Below the pieces are notes generated by a model. The model was not told where the DNA came from, made no database searches, and saw only the letters and a list, made by a program, of their open reading frames with translations. The position numbers and the translations under genes were made by a program. From VGWF01 sp964423465 (GTDB taxonomy: Bacteria > Verrucomicrobiota > Kiritimatiellia > PWTM01), in NCBI GenBank assembly GCA_964423465.1, contig CAYRFK010000025.1, forward strand, positions 1 through 35,176: DNA of 35,176 bases, written 5' to 3'. The first letter of the stretch is position 1. Every line of letters begins with the position of its first letter. Of this stretch, positions 1 through 10,795 are shown piece by piece.

Positions 1-1
1 C

Positions 2-43
2 CTTATCGGCGCCATGGACTCCCTGCAGTTCACGGTCAACTGA
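2..43 (+). CDS. C-terminal tail of an unknown protein (partial)
   Basis: An open frame runs in from the left edge and ends at the TGA at 41-43, giving a 13-residue tail ending in DSLQFTVN. It is too short to assign to a family. It is oriented toward the minus-strand aconitase gene, so the two would be convergent with about 30 bases between stop codons. Reality as a gene is inferred only from the open frame and the otherwise gene-dense layout. Confidence 0.3.
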   Translation, partial: LIGAMDSLQFTVN

Positions 44-49
44 ATCGTT

Positions 50-62
50 CCGGCTGAGCCGG
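50..62. terminator. short hairpin between convergent genes
   Basis: CCGGC (50-54) and GCCGG (58-62) form a 5-bp GC stem with loop TGA. It lies between the stop codon of the left-edge gene and that of aconitase, where a bidirectional terminator would be expected. There is no T tract on either side, so a function in termination is only a possibility. Confidence 0.22.
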
Positions 63-73
63 CACCGTCGCCG

Positions 74-2752
<2,679 letters not shown>

Positions 2753-2798
2753 GTCCGATACTCCTCCGCGAGGTTTCCGCCCGCGCAAACGGCCCGCG

Positions 2799-2828
2799 AA
2801 GATACGGGCCGGGCCGGGTCGATGTCAA
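2799..2828 (-). promoter_or_regulatory. sigma70-type promoter of aconitase
   Basis: Read on the minus strand, TTGACA (2828-2823) is a perfect -35 box, followed after 18 bases by TATCTT (2804-2799), four of six matches to the -10 consensus. Transcription would begin near 2792, leaving a leader of about 40 bases before the ATG at 2752. That agrees with the chosen start rather than the longer frame beginning at 2788. Confidence 0.6.
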
Positions 2829-2891
2829 AAGAGTTCCCGCGCCGGACCGGGGCGAGGTGCGGGGCGTGAGAGGATCCTGTTGCCCCCGGAA

Positions 2892-2908
2892 CTTCACAGA
2901 TCGTGAAG
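2892..2908. promoter_or_regulatory. perfect inverted repeat, possible operator
   Basis: CTTCAC (2892-2897) and GTGAAG (2903-2908) are perfect inverted repeats separated by AGATC. The element lies in the divergent intergenic region between aconitase and the GloVer-repeat gene, 10 bases upstream of the latter's predicted -35 box. That position suits a dimeric regulator, but no regulator gene lies nearby and a weak RNA hairpin is equally possible. Confidence 0.3.
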
Positions 2909-2918
2909 CTCTCCATGG

Positions 2919-2946
2919 TTGACTCGGTTCTCATCCGTCATACATA
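2919..2946 (+). promoter_or_regulatory. candidate promoter of the GloVer-repeat gene
   Basis: TTGACT (2919-2924) and TACATA (2941-2946) are separated by 16 bases. The -35 matches consensus at five of six positions and the -10 at only three. The position, about 40 bases upstream of the ATG at 2986 with nothing else in the gap, makes it the best promoter candidate for this gene. Confidence 0.42.
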
Positions 2947-2985
2947 AGCGATACGGGTTTCGAGCATCGGAGCGGGAGATTGAAG

Positions 2986-4224
2986 ATGAAATGGCAACCG
3001 AACTTGCACGCGGCCGCGACGATGGCGGCGCTTCTCCTCATGAGCGGCGTGAGCGCTCGCGCGCAAATCACCCTGCTGCACGAATTCGGTAGCGGCCCCG
3101 GCGAAGGTCGGTCGCCCACCGGTCTCACGCTCGACGGGTCGACCTTCTACGGAACGACGTTCTCCGGGGGAAGCTTCAACTCCGGCACGGTGTACAAGGT
3201 CAACACGGACGGCAGCGGTTTCCAGGTTCTGCACCAATTTTCCGGCGGGGCCGGTGACGGGCGTTCTCCTCGGATGGAGGTGACGGTCAGCGGATCAAGC
3301 CTGTACGGCCTGACCATGGCGGGTGGCGTCTCGAATCTCGGTACGGTGTACAAGCTCGACAAGGATGGCGTCAATTATCAGATGATGCACTCGTTCACCG
3401 GGTATGCGACGGGTGACGGGGACAGTCCCGGTGCCGGGCTGGCGATCGGCGGATCGACGTTGTACGGTGTCACCGCTTCGGGCGGCAGCCTCAACGCCGG
3501 CACGTTGTTCAAGATCGGCACCGACGGCAGCGGGTACCAGAATCTGCGATCGTTCATCTTCAACGACCAGGATGGAATCACCCCCTGGAGTGCGATGGCG
3601 ATCGAGGGATCGATGTTGTACGGGTGGTCCCGCAGTGGCGGCGCTTTCAGGTCCGGCACGGTGTACAGGGTCAGGACCGACGGCAGTGGATACGAGGTGC
3701 TGCACGATTTCACCGGCGGGGCCAATGACGGCGACTATCCCCTGTACGGCGCCCCGGTGCTCGCCGGTTCCACGCTGTACGGAATGACCGTGAACGGTGG
3801 GGACTTCAACTATGGCACGCTGTTCAAGATCAGCACGAACGGCAGCGGGTTTCAGCTGCTGCACGAGTTCGCCGGGGGCACCGGCGACGGGAGGGGCCCC
3901 AACACCGGTCTGACGCTTTCCGGCACCGACCTGTATGGCGTGACTCCTTCCGGAGGCGCCTACGACAAGGGAACGCTGTTCAGAGTGAGCACGGACGGCG
4001 GAGGATACGAGGTGCTGCACCATTTTGTCGGCGGGAACGATGACGGTGCGACCCCGTACGGCGCGCCGACGATCATCGAAGACAAGCTCTACGGAACCAC
4101 GGCTGCAGGGGGCGACTATGGCAGCGGGACGTTGTATACCTTCGCGATCCCTGAGCCGTCCTCCATCGCCCTGGTTGCCATCAGCGCCGCTGTGCTGATG
4201 AAGCTCCGCCGGCGCAGGTCCTAA
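2986..4224 (+). CDS. secreted GloVer tandem-repeat protein with PEP-CTERM-like anchor
   Basis: A 412-residue exported protein of unknown function. Residues 1-27 form a signal peptide (Lys at 2, hydrophobic core, SARAQ cleavage region). The body is seven repeats of about 50 residues, each built as LYG(V/T)T-x-SGG-x(3)-GT(V/L)(Y/F)K-x-x-TDGSG(F/Y)-x-x-LH-x-F, the pattern known as the GloVer repeat; a beta-propeller-like or beta-solenoid fold is plausible but not shown. The C terminus has Pro-Glu-Pro at 389-391, a hydrophobic stretch and a terminal KLRRRRS cluster, which is the tripartite PEP-CTERM layout recognised by exosortases for cell-surface sorting. No exosortase is in the window. The ATG at 2986 is preferred over an in-frame TTG at 2980 because GGGAG lies seven bases upstream of it. 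Monocistronic, with its own promoter. Confidence 0.88.
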   Translation: MKWQPNLHAAATMAALLLMSGVSARAQITLLHEFGSGPGEGRSPTGLTLDGSTFYGTTFSGGSFNSGTVYKVNTDGSGFQVLHQFSGGAGDGRSPRMEVTVSGSSLYGLTMAGGVSNLGTVYKLDKDGVNYQMMHSFTGYATGDGDSPGAGLAIGGSTLYGVTASGGSLNAGTLFKIGTDGSGYQNLRSFIFNDQDGITPWSAMAIEGSMLYGWSRSGGAFRSGTVYRVRTDGSGYEVLHDFTGGANDGDYPLYGAPVLAGSTLYGMTVNGGDFNYGTLFKISTNGSGFQLLHEFAGGTGDGRGPNTGLTLSGTDLYGVTPSGGAYDKGTLFRVSTDGGGYEVLHHFVGGNDDGATPYGAPTIIEDKLYGTTAAGGDYGSGTLYTFAIPEPSSIALVAISAAVLMKLRRRRS

Positions 4225-4234
4225 CCAGGACTGC
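4214..4234 (+). terminator. stem-loop at the end of the GloVer-repeat gene
   Basis: GCAG-G-TCCT (4214-4222) pairs with AGGACTGC (4227-4234), an 8-bp stem with one bulged G and loop AACC. It overlaps the TAA stop at 4222-4224. No T run follows, so it could at best act as an atypical terminator or 3' end stabiliser. Confidence 0.25.
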
Positions 4235-4320
4235 TCGCAGTCGACCTCCCGTAGGTAATCGGATCGCTCTCCCCGCAACGCGGTCTCTCTCGGCCATTCA
4301 CGGGCGACGTGTCCGGCACG

Positions 4321-4351
4321 TTGGACTTCGGGGTTCCGGCGGTGGTAGGGT
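4321..4351 (+). promoter_or_regulatory. candidate promoter of the sulfatase/glycosidase locus
   Basis: TTGGAC (4321-4326) and TAGGGT (4346-4351) are spaced by 19 bases, and TG precedes the -10 with one intervening base, as in extended -10 promoters. It sits about 40 bases upstream of the first sulfatase start. The match is weak and the spacing long, so it is only a candidate. Confidence 0.3.
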
Positions 4352-4391
4352 CGCGCCGCATGGGGACCGATGCAACGGGTTGGAGGACGAC

Positions 4392-6332
4392 ATGAGCGGA
4401 TCGCGATTCGGAATGGCCTTGGTGGCGGCGGTTCTTGCAGGCGTGGCGGCGGCGGGGGCCGCGGATGCGAAGCGGCCGAACATCCTCTGGATCACCTGCG
4501 AGGACACCGGCCCCGAGCTTGGCTGCTATGGCGACACCTACGCGCAGACGCCGAACCTGGACGCCCTCGCCTCGCGCGGCCTGCGCTACCTGCACGCGTG
4601 GTCCACTGCGCCCGTCTGCGCCCCGGCCCGCACGACCCTGATCACCGGCATGTACCCGCCCAGCCTTGGCGCCGAGCACATGCGCAGCGAGGTCGCCCCG
4701 CCCCCGTTCCTCCGCATGTACCCCCAGATCCTTCGTGAGTCCGGCTACTATTGCAGCAACAACAGCAAGGAGGATTACAACGTCGCGAAGCCGGGCACCG
4801 TGTGGGACGAATCGTCAGGAAAGGCGCACTGGCGGAATCGCAAGGCGGACCAGCCGTTCTTTTCCATCTTCAACTTCACCACGACGCACGAGAGCCAGAT
4901 CCGCAAGCGGCCGCACACGGCGGTCCACGATCCCGCGAAGGCGCCGGTCCCGGCCTACCACCCCGACACACCCGAGGTGCGGCAGGACTGGGCCCAGTAC
5001 TATGACAACATCACGACGATGGACGGGCAGGCGGGGAAGGTGCTGGAGCAGCTCAAGGAGGACGGCCTCGCCGACGACACGATCGTCTTCTTCTACGGCG
5101 ACCACGGCAGCGGCATGCCGCGCAGCAAGCGCTGGCCCTACGACTCGGGGCTCCATGTCGCTCTCATCGTCCATGTTCCGGAGAAGTTCAAGGACCTCGC
5201 CCCCGCAGGGTACAAGGCGGGCGTCACGTCGGACCGGCTGGTCGGATTCGTCGATTTTGCCCCGACGCTCGTGAGCCTCGCCGGGGCGAAACCGCCGGAG
5301 TGGATGCAGGGCCGTGCGATCATGGGCGCGCACGCCGCGTCGCCGCCGAAGTTCCAGCACGGATTCCGCGGCCGCATGGACGAGCGCTACGATCTCGTGC
5401 GTTCCGTCACCGACGGCCGCTACGTCTACGTCCGGCAGTACATGCCGCACCTCATCTACGGCCAGCACATCGACTACATGTTCCAGACGCCGACCACGCG
5501 GCTCTGGAAGGAGATGTACGAGGCCGGGAGGCTGAAGCCGCCGCAAACGCATTTCTGGGAGCGAAAGCCGCCGGAGGAACTCTACGATCTCCAGTCCGAC
5601 CCCGACGAGACGCGCAACCTGGTCGGATCGCCGGAGCATCAGGCGATCCTTGCGCAACTGCGCATAGCCCAGCGTGACCATGCGCTGTCCATCCGCGATG
5701 TGGGAATGTTGTCGGAGGCCGAGTTCCACCGGCGCGCCGCCGTCGCCGGGGTGTCGATCTACGAGTTCGGCCACGACGCTGCAACGTACCCGCTTGAGCG
5801 CATCCTCGATATGGCCGACATCGCGACTTTCGGGAAGCCCGGCGTGGAAGGACGACTGAAGGAGGGGCTCAAGGATTCCGACAGCGGCGTGCGCTACTGG
5901 GCGGCCATGGGCTTCCTCGTCCGCGGTACGGAGGCGGTGGCCGGCGCCCGCGACGAGTTGGGCGCGGCGCTCAAGGACGAGTCGCCGACCGTACGCGTCA
6001 TCGCGGCCCGCGCGCTGGGCGAGTACGGCGGCGAGGCTGGACTCGCGCTCGCGCTGCCGGTGCTGCGCGACCATGCATCACCGGTTGATAACGGCGCCTA
6101 CCTTGCCATGCTCGCGCTCAATGCGATCGATGCGCTCGGTCCCAAGGCTGAATCGCTCAAGGCGATGGTCGCCGCCCTTCCTGCGCAGGATCCGAAGGCC
6201 GCAGGCCGTGCCAACGGGTATGTGGCACGTCTGATCCAAACCATCACGGGTGCGGCCCCTGCCGCCGGGCGTCCGGAGAAGGCGGCGAAGCGGAAGTTGG
6301 CGAAGCCGGACGCCCGTCCGGCCAAGCAGTAG
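4392..6332 (+). CDS. secreted sulfatase with C-terminal HEAT-like repeats
   Basis: A 646-residue type I sulfatase that should hydrolyse sulfate esters or sulfamates of a polysaccharide outside the cytoplasm. Residues 1-26 are a signal peptide ending ADA. The core opens with PNILWITCED (metal-binding acidic residues near 37-38) and carries the formylglycine motif CAPARTTLITG with Cys76 as the residue to be oxidised; GDHGSG at 236-241 is the second metal-site motif. The overall pattern is closest to the heparan N-sulfatase (SGSH, S1_8-like) branch, by my reading. From about residue 475 the chain continues as HEAT/PBS-lyase-type helical repeats (GLKDSDSGVRYWAAMGFL and ALKDESPTVRVIAARALGEY), an extra module common in PVC sulfatases. 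GGAGG lies five bases before the ATG at 4392; an in-frame TTG at 4380 is less likely. First gene of the glycan locus; only 28 bases separate it from the GH127-like gene. Confidence 0.92.
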   Translation: MSGSRFGMALVAAVLAGVAAAGAADAKRPNILWITCEDTGPELGCYGDTYAQTPNLDALASRGLRYLHAWSTAPVCAPARTTLITGMYPPSLGAEHMRSEVAPPPFLRMYPQILRESGYYCSNNSKEDYNVAKPGTVWDESSGKAHWRNRKADQPFFSIFNFTTTHESQIRKRPHTAVHDPAKAPVPAYHPDTPEVRQDWAQYYDNITTMDGQAGKVLEQLKEDGLADDTIVFFYGDHGSGMPRSKRWPYDSGLHVALIVHVPEKFKDLAPAGYKAGVTSDRLVGFVDFAPTLVSLAGAKPPEWMQGRAIMGAHAASPPKFQHGFRGRMDERYDLVRSVTDGRYVYVRQYMPHLIYGQHIDYMFQTPTTRLWKEMYEAGRLKPPQTHFWERKPPEELYDLQSDPDETRNLVGSPEHQAILAQLRIAQRDHALSIRDVGMLSEAEFHRRAAVAGVSIYEFGHDAATYPLERILDMADIATFGKPGVEGRLKEGLKDSDSGVRYWAAMGFLVRGTEAVAGARDELGAALKDESPTVRVIAARALGEYGGEAGLALALPVLRDHASPVDNGAYLAMLALNAIDALGPKAESLKAMVAALPAQDPKAAGRANGYVARLIQTITGAAPAAGRPEKAAKRKLAKPDARPAKQ

Positions 6333-6360
6333 ATCGAGGCGGGTTCAAAGGAGTCCGGTC

Positions 6361-9012
6361 ATGCGTCGAATCATGTGCACGGCGGCGTTCTCCATGGGGT
6401 TGGCTGGAGCCGCGTGCGCGGCGGAGGCGGCCGGAGACAGAAATCTGGCCGTCTATGCGACGCCGTCGACATCCTTCGTGTCGGGGCATGAGACGCTCGA
6501 CGCGGTGAACGACGGATACGAGCCGCACGGTGTCGACGACCACAGCCACGGGGCGTACGGAAACTGGCCTCAGACGGGTANNNNNNNNNNGGTGGACCTG
6601 GCGTGGAGCCGTCCGGTGAAGACGGGGCGCATCGAGGTGTACTGGTGGGACGATGGCCGCGGCGTGCGCCTGCCCGTCGTGTGCCGGCTGCTCTATGAGA
6701 AGCGGGGCGCGCTCACCCCGGTCGCCGCCCCAGCGGGGCTCGGAGTCGAGGGCGGCCGGTGGAATGCGACGACGTTTCGTCCGGTGGAGACGGCCCGGCT
6801 CCGGCTCGAGTTCGACGGCCGCGCGAAGTTCTCAACCGGGATCATCGAGTGGCGCGTTCTCGATGCGGGCGGATCGCCGGAATTCGCGCCCCGCGTCGAG
6901 GCGGGGCCGGACCGGGTGGTCGTCATGCCGGCCGCGACGCATGTGTCGGGCGAGGTGCGCGGCCCGTCCGACACGTGGACGTGGAGCTGCGCCTCGGGGC
7001 CGGGCGGGGTGACGTTTGGCGACGCGAACGCTCTGACGACCACCGCGTCCTTCGCGACCCCCGGCGATCACGTTCTGCGGCTCACAGTCCGCCACGGCGA
7101 CACGGTTGCCTCCGACGTGCTTGCGGTGCGGGTCGAGGCCCCGTACGTGCCGGCGCGTCTCGCGACGGTGACCGTGAGGCCGTGGACGGCCGCCAGCCCG
7201 TTGTGGACCGCGCGTCTGCGCCAGGTCGTGGTGAACTGGATCCCGCACTGCATCGCGAAGCTGTCCGATCCGGGTCTGAAGGAGGGCGGCATCGTGAACT
7301 TCGTCGAGGCCGGAAACAAGCTGGCCGGCCGGCCGAACAAGCCGCATGCGGGCGCGCCGTGGGCAAACGCCTACACGATGAACACGGTCGAATCGATGTG
7401 CCTCGCGCTGCAACTCGACGCAGGGACCGACGTGGAGTTGGCGAAGGCGCAGGCGGCGATCCGCGCGAAGCTCGACGAGTGGATCCCGATCCTGCTGGCC
7501 GCGCAGGAACCGGACGGCTACCTGCAGACGCGCTTCACGCTGGGAATGCCGGGCGAGAAGGGGAAGCCGCCGGCACGATGGACACTGCGGGGCGACCACG
7601 AGGGCTACGTGGCCGGCTATTTCATCGAGGCGGCCGTGGCGCACATGCGGCTCACCGGCGGCCGCGACCGGCGCATGTATGACGCCGCGAGGAGACTGGC
7701 CGGCTGCTGGGACGCGGCGATCGGTCCCGCACCGAAGATGACGTGGTACGACGGTCACCAGGCGCTCGAGATGGCGCTCGTCCGGCTTGCGGAGTTGGTC
7801 GACGAAACCGAGGGGCCGGGCATCGGCGACCGCTACGCGGCGCTGGCGAAATTCCTGCTCGACAGCCGGGGCGGCGGCGAGAGCTACGACCAGAGCCACC
7901 TTCCGGTCGTGCAGCAATACGAGGCACTCGGCCATTCCGTGCGGGCTTCCTACAACTACACGGCGATGGCCGACGTTGCACGGATCACGGGGGATGCGAG
8001 CTACCAGTCGGCCGTGAAGTCGCTGTGGGACAGCATCGTGAACCGGAAGCACTACGTCACCGGTGGGCTCGGCAGCGGCGAGACGTCCGAGGGCTTCGGT
8101 CGCGACTATTCGATGCCCGTGCACTCCTACTGTGAGTCGTGCGCCAACTGCGGACTGCTGTTCCTCAACCACCGCATGCATCGCGCGTGGCCGCAGTCGC
8201 GCTACGCCGACCTGATGGAGGAGACGTTGTTCAACGGCGTGCTCGGATCACTCGACTTGGAGGGGACAAACTTCACCTACACGAACCCGCTGGACCAGGA
8301 CTTCGCGCGCTACGACTGGCACGGATGTCCGTGCTGCATCGGCAATATTCCGCGCACGCTGCTGAGCCTGCCGTCGTGGATGTACGCGAAGGACGCGGAC
8401 GGATTGTGGGTCAACCTGTTCATTGGCGGGACCGTCAGCGTCGGCGACGTTGCGGGCGTGCCGGTCGAGGTCGTGCAGCGAACGGAGTACCCGTGGAAGG
8501 GCGCCGTCGACATCGTCGTGAACCCGGCGAAGCCCGTCCGGTTTGCGCTTCGTGTTCGCTCGCCGGGCCGCAACGCCAGCGCCCTCTACCGGGCCGTGCC
8601 GGACGCGGACGGATTCACGTCATTCGGCCTCAACGGTGCGGCGCAGACTCCGACGATGAAGGACGGCTATGCGGTGCTCGATCGCGAGTGGAAGGCCGGC
8701 GACGCGGTGCGGATCGAACTGCCGCTGCTCATCCAGCGCGTGCGGGCGGACGACCGCATCGAGTCGGTGCGCGGCAGCGTCGCACTGCGCCGCGGACCGC
8801 TGGTCTACAACATCGAGACGGTCGACCAGGACGTCGAGGGCGTCCTCGCCCCTGGCGCAGAGCTTGTGTCCGCGTGGGAGCCGGACCTGCTCGGCGGCGT
8901 CGTTGCGATTCGCGGCGCCTTTGCCGGTGGCGCGCCGCTGAAGGCCGTCCCGAACTACTCGCGCAGCAATCGCGGCGGGCGCTCGATCGTCTGGATAAGG
9001 GAAGAGAAGTGA
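6361..9012 (+). CDS. secreted GH127-like beta-L-arabinofuranosidase with discoidin- and PKD-like domains
   Basis: Probable retaining glycosidase of the GH127/GH146 clan (DUF1680), whose founding activity is beta-L-arabinofuranosidase; the real substrate is not determined. The 883 residues comprise a signal peptide (about 1-24), a discoidin/F5-8-like beta-sandwich (about 30-170, with the typical VYWWDDGRGVRLP), a PKD-like domain (about 175-260), then the (alpha/alpha)6 catalytic domain. The Zn/nucleophile site of the family is intact: Glu592 and Cys594 in CESCANCG, and Cys658-Cys659 in HGCPCCIGN; Glu577 is a candidate acid/base. AAAGGAG precedes the ATG at 6361 by seven bases, so the longer frame starting at 6250 is rejected. 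Ten Ns interrupt the discoidin-like domain without breaking frame. Follows the first sulfatase by 28 bases, suggesting co-transcription. Confidence 0.9.
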   Translation: MRRIMCTAAFSMGLAGAACAAEAAGDRNLAVYATPSTSFVSGHETLDAVNDGYEPHGVDDHSHGAYGNWPQTGXXXXVDLAWSRPVKTGRIEVYWWDDGRGVRLPVVCRLLYEKRGALTPVAAPAGLGVEGGRWNATTFRPVETARLRLEFDGRAKFSTGIIEWRVLDAGGSPEFAPRVEAGPDRVVVMPAATHVSGEVRGPSDTWTWSCASGPGGVTFGDANALTTTASFATPGDHVLRLTVRHGDTVASDVLAVRVEAPYVPARLATVTVRPWTAASPLWTARLRQVVVNWIPHCIAKLSDPGLKEGGIVNFVEAGNKLAGRPNKPHAGAPWANAYTMNTVESMCLALQLDAGTDVELAKAQAAIRAKLDEWIPILLAAQEPDGYLQTRFTLGMPGEKGKPPARWTLRGDHEGYVAGYFIEAAVAHMRLTGGRDRRMYDAARRLAGCWDAAIGPAPKMTWYDGHQALEMALVRLAELVDETEGPGIGDRYAALAKFLLDSRGGGESYDQSHLPVVQQYEALGHSVRASYNYTAMADVARITGDASYQSAVKSLWDSIVNRKHYVTGGLGSGETSEGFGRDYSMPVHSYCESCANCGLLFLNHRMHRAWPQSRYADLMEETLFNGVLGSLDLEGTNFTYTNPLDQDFARYDWHGCPCCIGNIPRTLLSLPSWMYAKDADGLWVNLFIGGTVSVGDVAGVPVEVVQRTEYPWKGAVDIVVNPAKPVRFALRVRSPGRNASALYRAVPDADGFTSFGLNGAAQTPTMKDGYAVLDREWKAGDAVRIELPLLIQRVRADDRIESVRGSVALRRGPLVYNIETVDQDVEGVLAPGAELVSAWEPDLLGGVVAIRGAFAGGAPLKAVPNYSRSNRGGRSIVWIREEK
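6581..6590. other. assembly gap (10 N) inside the GH127-like gene
   Basis: Ten unknown bases interrupt the discoidin-like domain after WPQTG and before VDLAW. The reading frame is the same on both sides. In related domains this point usually reads as about three residues ending in Trp, so the true missing length may be nearer 7 than 10 bases. The gap length is a placeholder. Confidence 0.95.
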
Positions 9013-9132
9013 TCCCGCCGGCCTTGTGCTGCGGAGCCGGTGTGGTCATGGCGTGGCGACCCCGCCGGCCTTGCGGTGTGGTGAAGATGGTGCAGTTGTG
9101 AGGCGTTGACCCCGCCGGCCTTGTGCCGGCGG
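9013..9132 (+). repeat. three spaced copies of a GC-rich intergenic repeat, the last a perfect hairpin
   Basis: The core CCCGCCGGCCTTG occurs at 9014-9026, 9061-9073 and 9111-9123, spacings of 47 and 50 bases, filling the 180-base gap between the GH127-like gene and the next sulfatase. Copies 2 and 3 share the longer GACCCCGCCGGCCTTG start. In copy 3 the core extends into a perfect hairpin: CCGCCGGC (9112-9119), loop CTTGT, GCCGGCGG (9125-9132). Copies 1 and 2 keep the left arm but have degenerate right arms. This looks like a dispersed palindromic (REP-like) element; no T tract supports a terminator, although mRNA 3' end stabilisation is possible. Confidence 0.6.
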
Positions 9133-9192
9133 TGAATCAGAGTGGGTGCCGCGTGCGACGGCTTCGGCCGGTTGTCGCGGGGAAAGGGACCG

Positions 9193-10662
9193 ATGAGGAC
9201 TCTTGCTACGATCGGTTGGGCGATTGCTGGCATCGCGTGGGGATCGGCGGCGGTTGCGGCGGATGCGGCGCCGAAGCGGAATGTCCTGCTGCTGGTGTCC
9301 GACGACTGCCGCGCGGCGATGGCATGCTACGGCGGGTCGACGCTGACGCCGAACATCGACCGGCTCGCCGCGCAGGGGCTCCGGTTCGATCGGGCCTACT
9401 GCCAGTACCCGCTGTGTAATCCGAGCCGCGCGTCGTTTCTGACCGGCCTGCGGCCCGACACGACGAAGGTCTACGAGAACAAGACGCACTTCCGCACGAA
9501 CGTGCCGGACATCGTGACCATGCCGCAGCTCTTCAAGAACCATGGCTACCACGTCGCCCGCGTCGGCAAGCTCTACCACTACGGCGTGCCGTTGCAGATC
9601 GGGACGGACGGCATGGACGACCCGGCCTCATGGGAGCGGGTGATCAACCCGCGCGGCCGGGACTGCGACGACGAGGACAAGATCTTCAGCATCGTAACGG
9701 GTGAGAAGGCGTCGGTTGCCGTCGGGACGGGGCGGTACGGCGGGACCCTCAGCTGGCTTGCGGCGGACGGGCAGGACGTAGAGCAAACCGACGGCAAGAT
9801 CGCGCAGGAGGCATGCAGGCTGTTGCGCGAGCACAAGGACGAACCGTTCTTCCTCGCCGTCGGCTTCTTCCGCCCGCACACACCGTATGTCTCGCCGAAG
9901 AAGTACTTCGGCCTGTACGATCCCGCGAAGCTGGCCCCGGCGAAGAACCCGGCTGGCGACCGCGAGGGCAAGCCGGCGGCGGCGTTCACGGTTGATCCGC
10001 CGCACTACGGCATGGACGAGGCGCAGCAGCGTACGGTGATGCAGGCGTACTTCGCCTCCGTGAGCTTCATGGATGCGCAGTTCGGCGTCGTGCTCGACGA
10101 ACTCGATCGCCTGGGTCTGGCGTCCAACACCGTCGTGGCGTTCATCAGCGACCACGGCTACAACCTCGGCGAGCACGGCCAGTGGCAGAAGATGAGCGTC
10201 TTCGAGGACTCTGCCCGCGTGCCGTTGATCCTCCGCGCGTCCGGCATGAAAGCGGCGGGGAAGACGACCGGGCGCGTGGCCGAACTGATCGACGTGTATC
10301 CCACGCTCGCCGACCTCTGCGGACTGCCGGCGCCGAAGGAATTGGAGGGCTCAAGCCTGCGTGCACTTCTCGACGATCCGGCGGCGCCGGGGAAGAAGGG
10401 CGCGTTCACGCAGGTGATCCACAACCGCAAGGGCAGCCGGGGGCCGAGGACCGGATCCGGAGGCATCATGGGACGCAGCGTCCGCACCGAGCGCTACCGC
10501 TACACGGAGTGGGACGAGGGCCGCGAGGGCGCCGAACTCTACGACCACGAGTCCGATCCCCACGAGTGGCGCAACCTCGCCGCCGACCCGGACCATGCGG
10601 ACACCGTACGCGAGTTGAAGGCGCTGCTCGGCGGTGCCTACAGGAGCGCGGTGCTGAAGTAG
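9193..10662 (+). CDS. secreted iduronate-2-sulfatase-like sulfatase
   Basis: A 489-residue type I sulfatase of the iduronate-2-sulfatase (S1_7-like) branch, expected to remove 2-O-sulfate-type groups from uronic-acid-containing glycans; substrate is inferred. Residues 1-24 are a signal peptide ending VAADA. NVLLLVSDDCR supplies the N-terminal metal-binding aspartates and CNPSRASFLTG the formylglycine motif, with Cys75 as the modified residue. RVGKLYHYG, GFFRPHTPY and FISDHGYNLGEHGQWQK (Asp320, His321) are the other typical blocks, and the C-terminal YTEWDEG and ELYDHESDPHEWRNLA are classic for this branch. The ATG at 9193 is preceded by GGGGAAAGGGA; the frame is open 17 codons further upstream, into the repeat region, without a better ribosome site. 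It stands apart from the upstream gene by the repeat-filled gap. Confidence 0.92.
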   Translation: MRTLATIGWAIAGIAWGSAAVAADAAPKRNVLLLVSDDCRAAMACYGGSTLTPNIDRLAAQGLRFDRAYCQYPLCNPSRASFLTGLRPDTTKVYENKTHFRTNVPDIVTMPQLFKNHGYHVARVGKLYHYGVPLQIGTDGMDDPASWERVINPRGRDCDDEDKIFSIVTGEKASVAVGTGRYGGTLSWLAADGQDVEQTDGKIAQEACRLLREHKDEPFFLAVGFFRPHTPYVSPKKYFGLYDPAKLAPAKNPAGDREGKPAAAFTVDPPHYGMDEAQQRTVMQAYFASVSFMDAQFGVVLDELDRLGLASNTVVAFISDHGYNLGEHGQWQKMSVFEDSARVPLILRASGMKAAGKTTGRVAELIDVYPTLADLCGLPAPKELEGSSLRALLDDPAAPGKKGAFTQVIHNRKGSRGPRTGSGGIMGRSVRTERYRYTEWDEGREGAELYDHESDPHEWRNLAADPDHADTVRELKALLGGAYRSAVLK

Positions 10663-10795
10663 CGTTCGGCGCCCTCGATCATGGCCGGCGCCGCAGGGTT
10701 TCACGCGCAAAGTCGGCCGGTGTCCGGCTTGCGCGGCGGACGCCGGGTGTGGAAGATGACGCTTTCGTGAACGCCGAACGGAAAGGATCCCGGAC

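Noticed and set aside
9013..9132. CRISPR-like spaced repeat
   Set aside because: Only three copies, repeats of about 13-16 bases, degenerate, unequal spacing and no cas gene nearby.
9112..9132. Rho-independent terminator
   Set aside because: The stem is strong but no T run follows; the element is better described as part of the repeat family.
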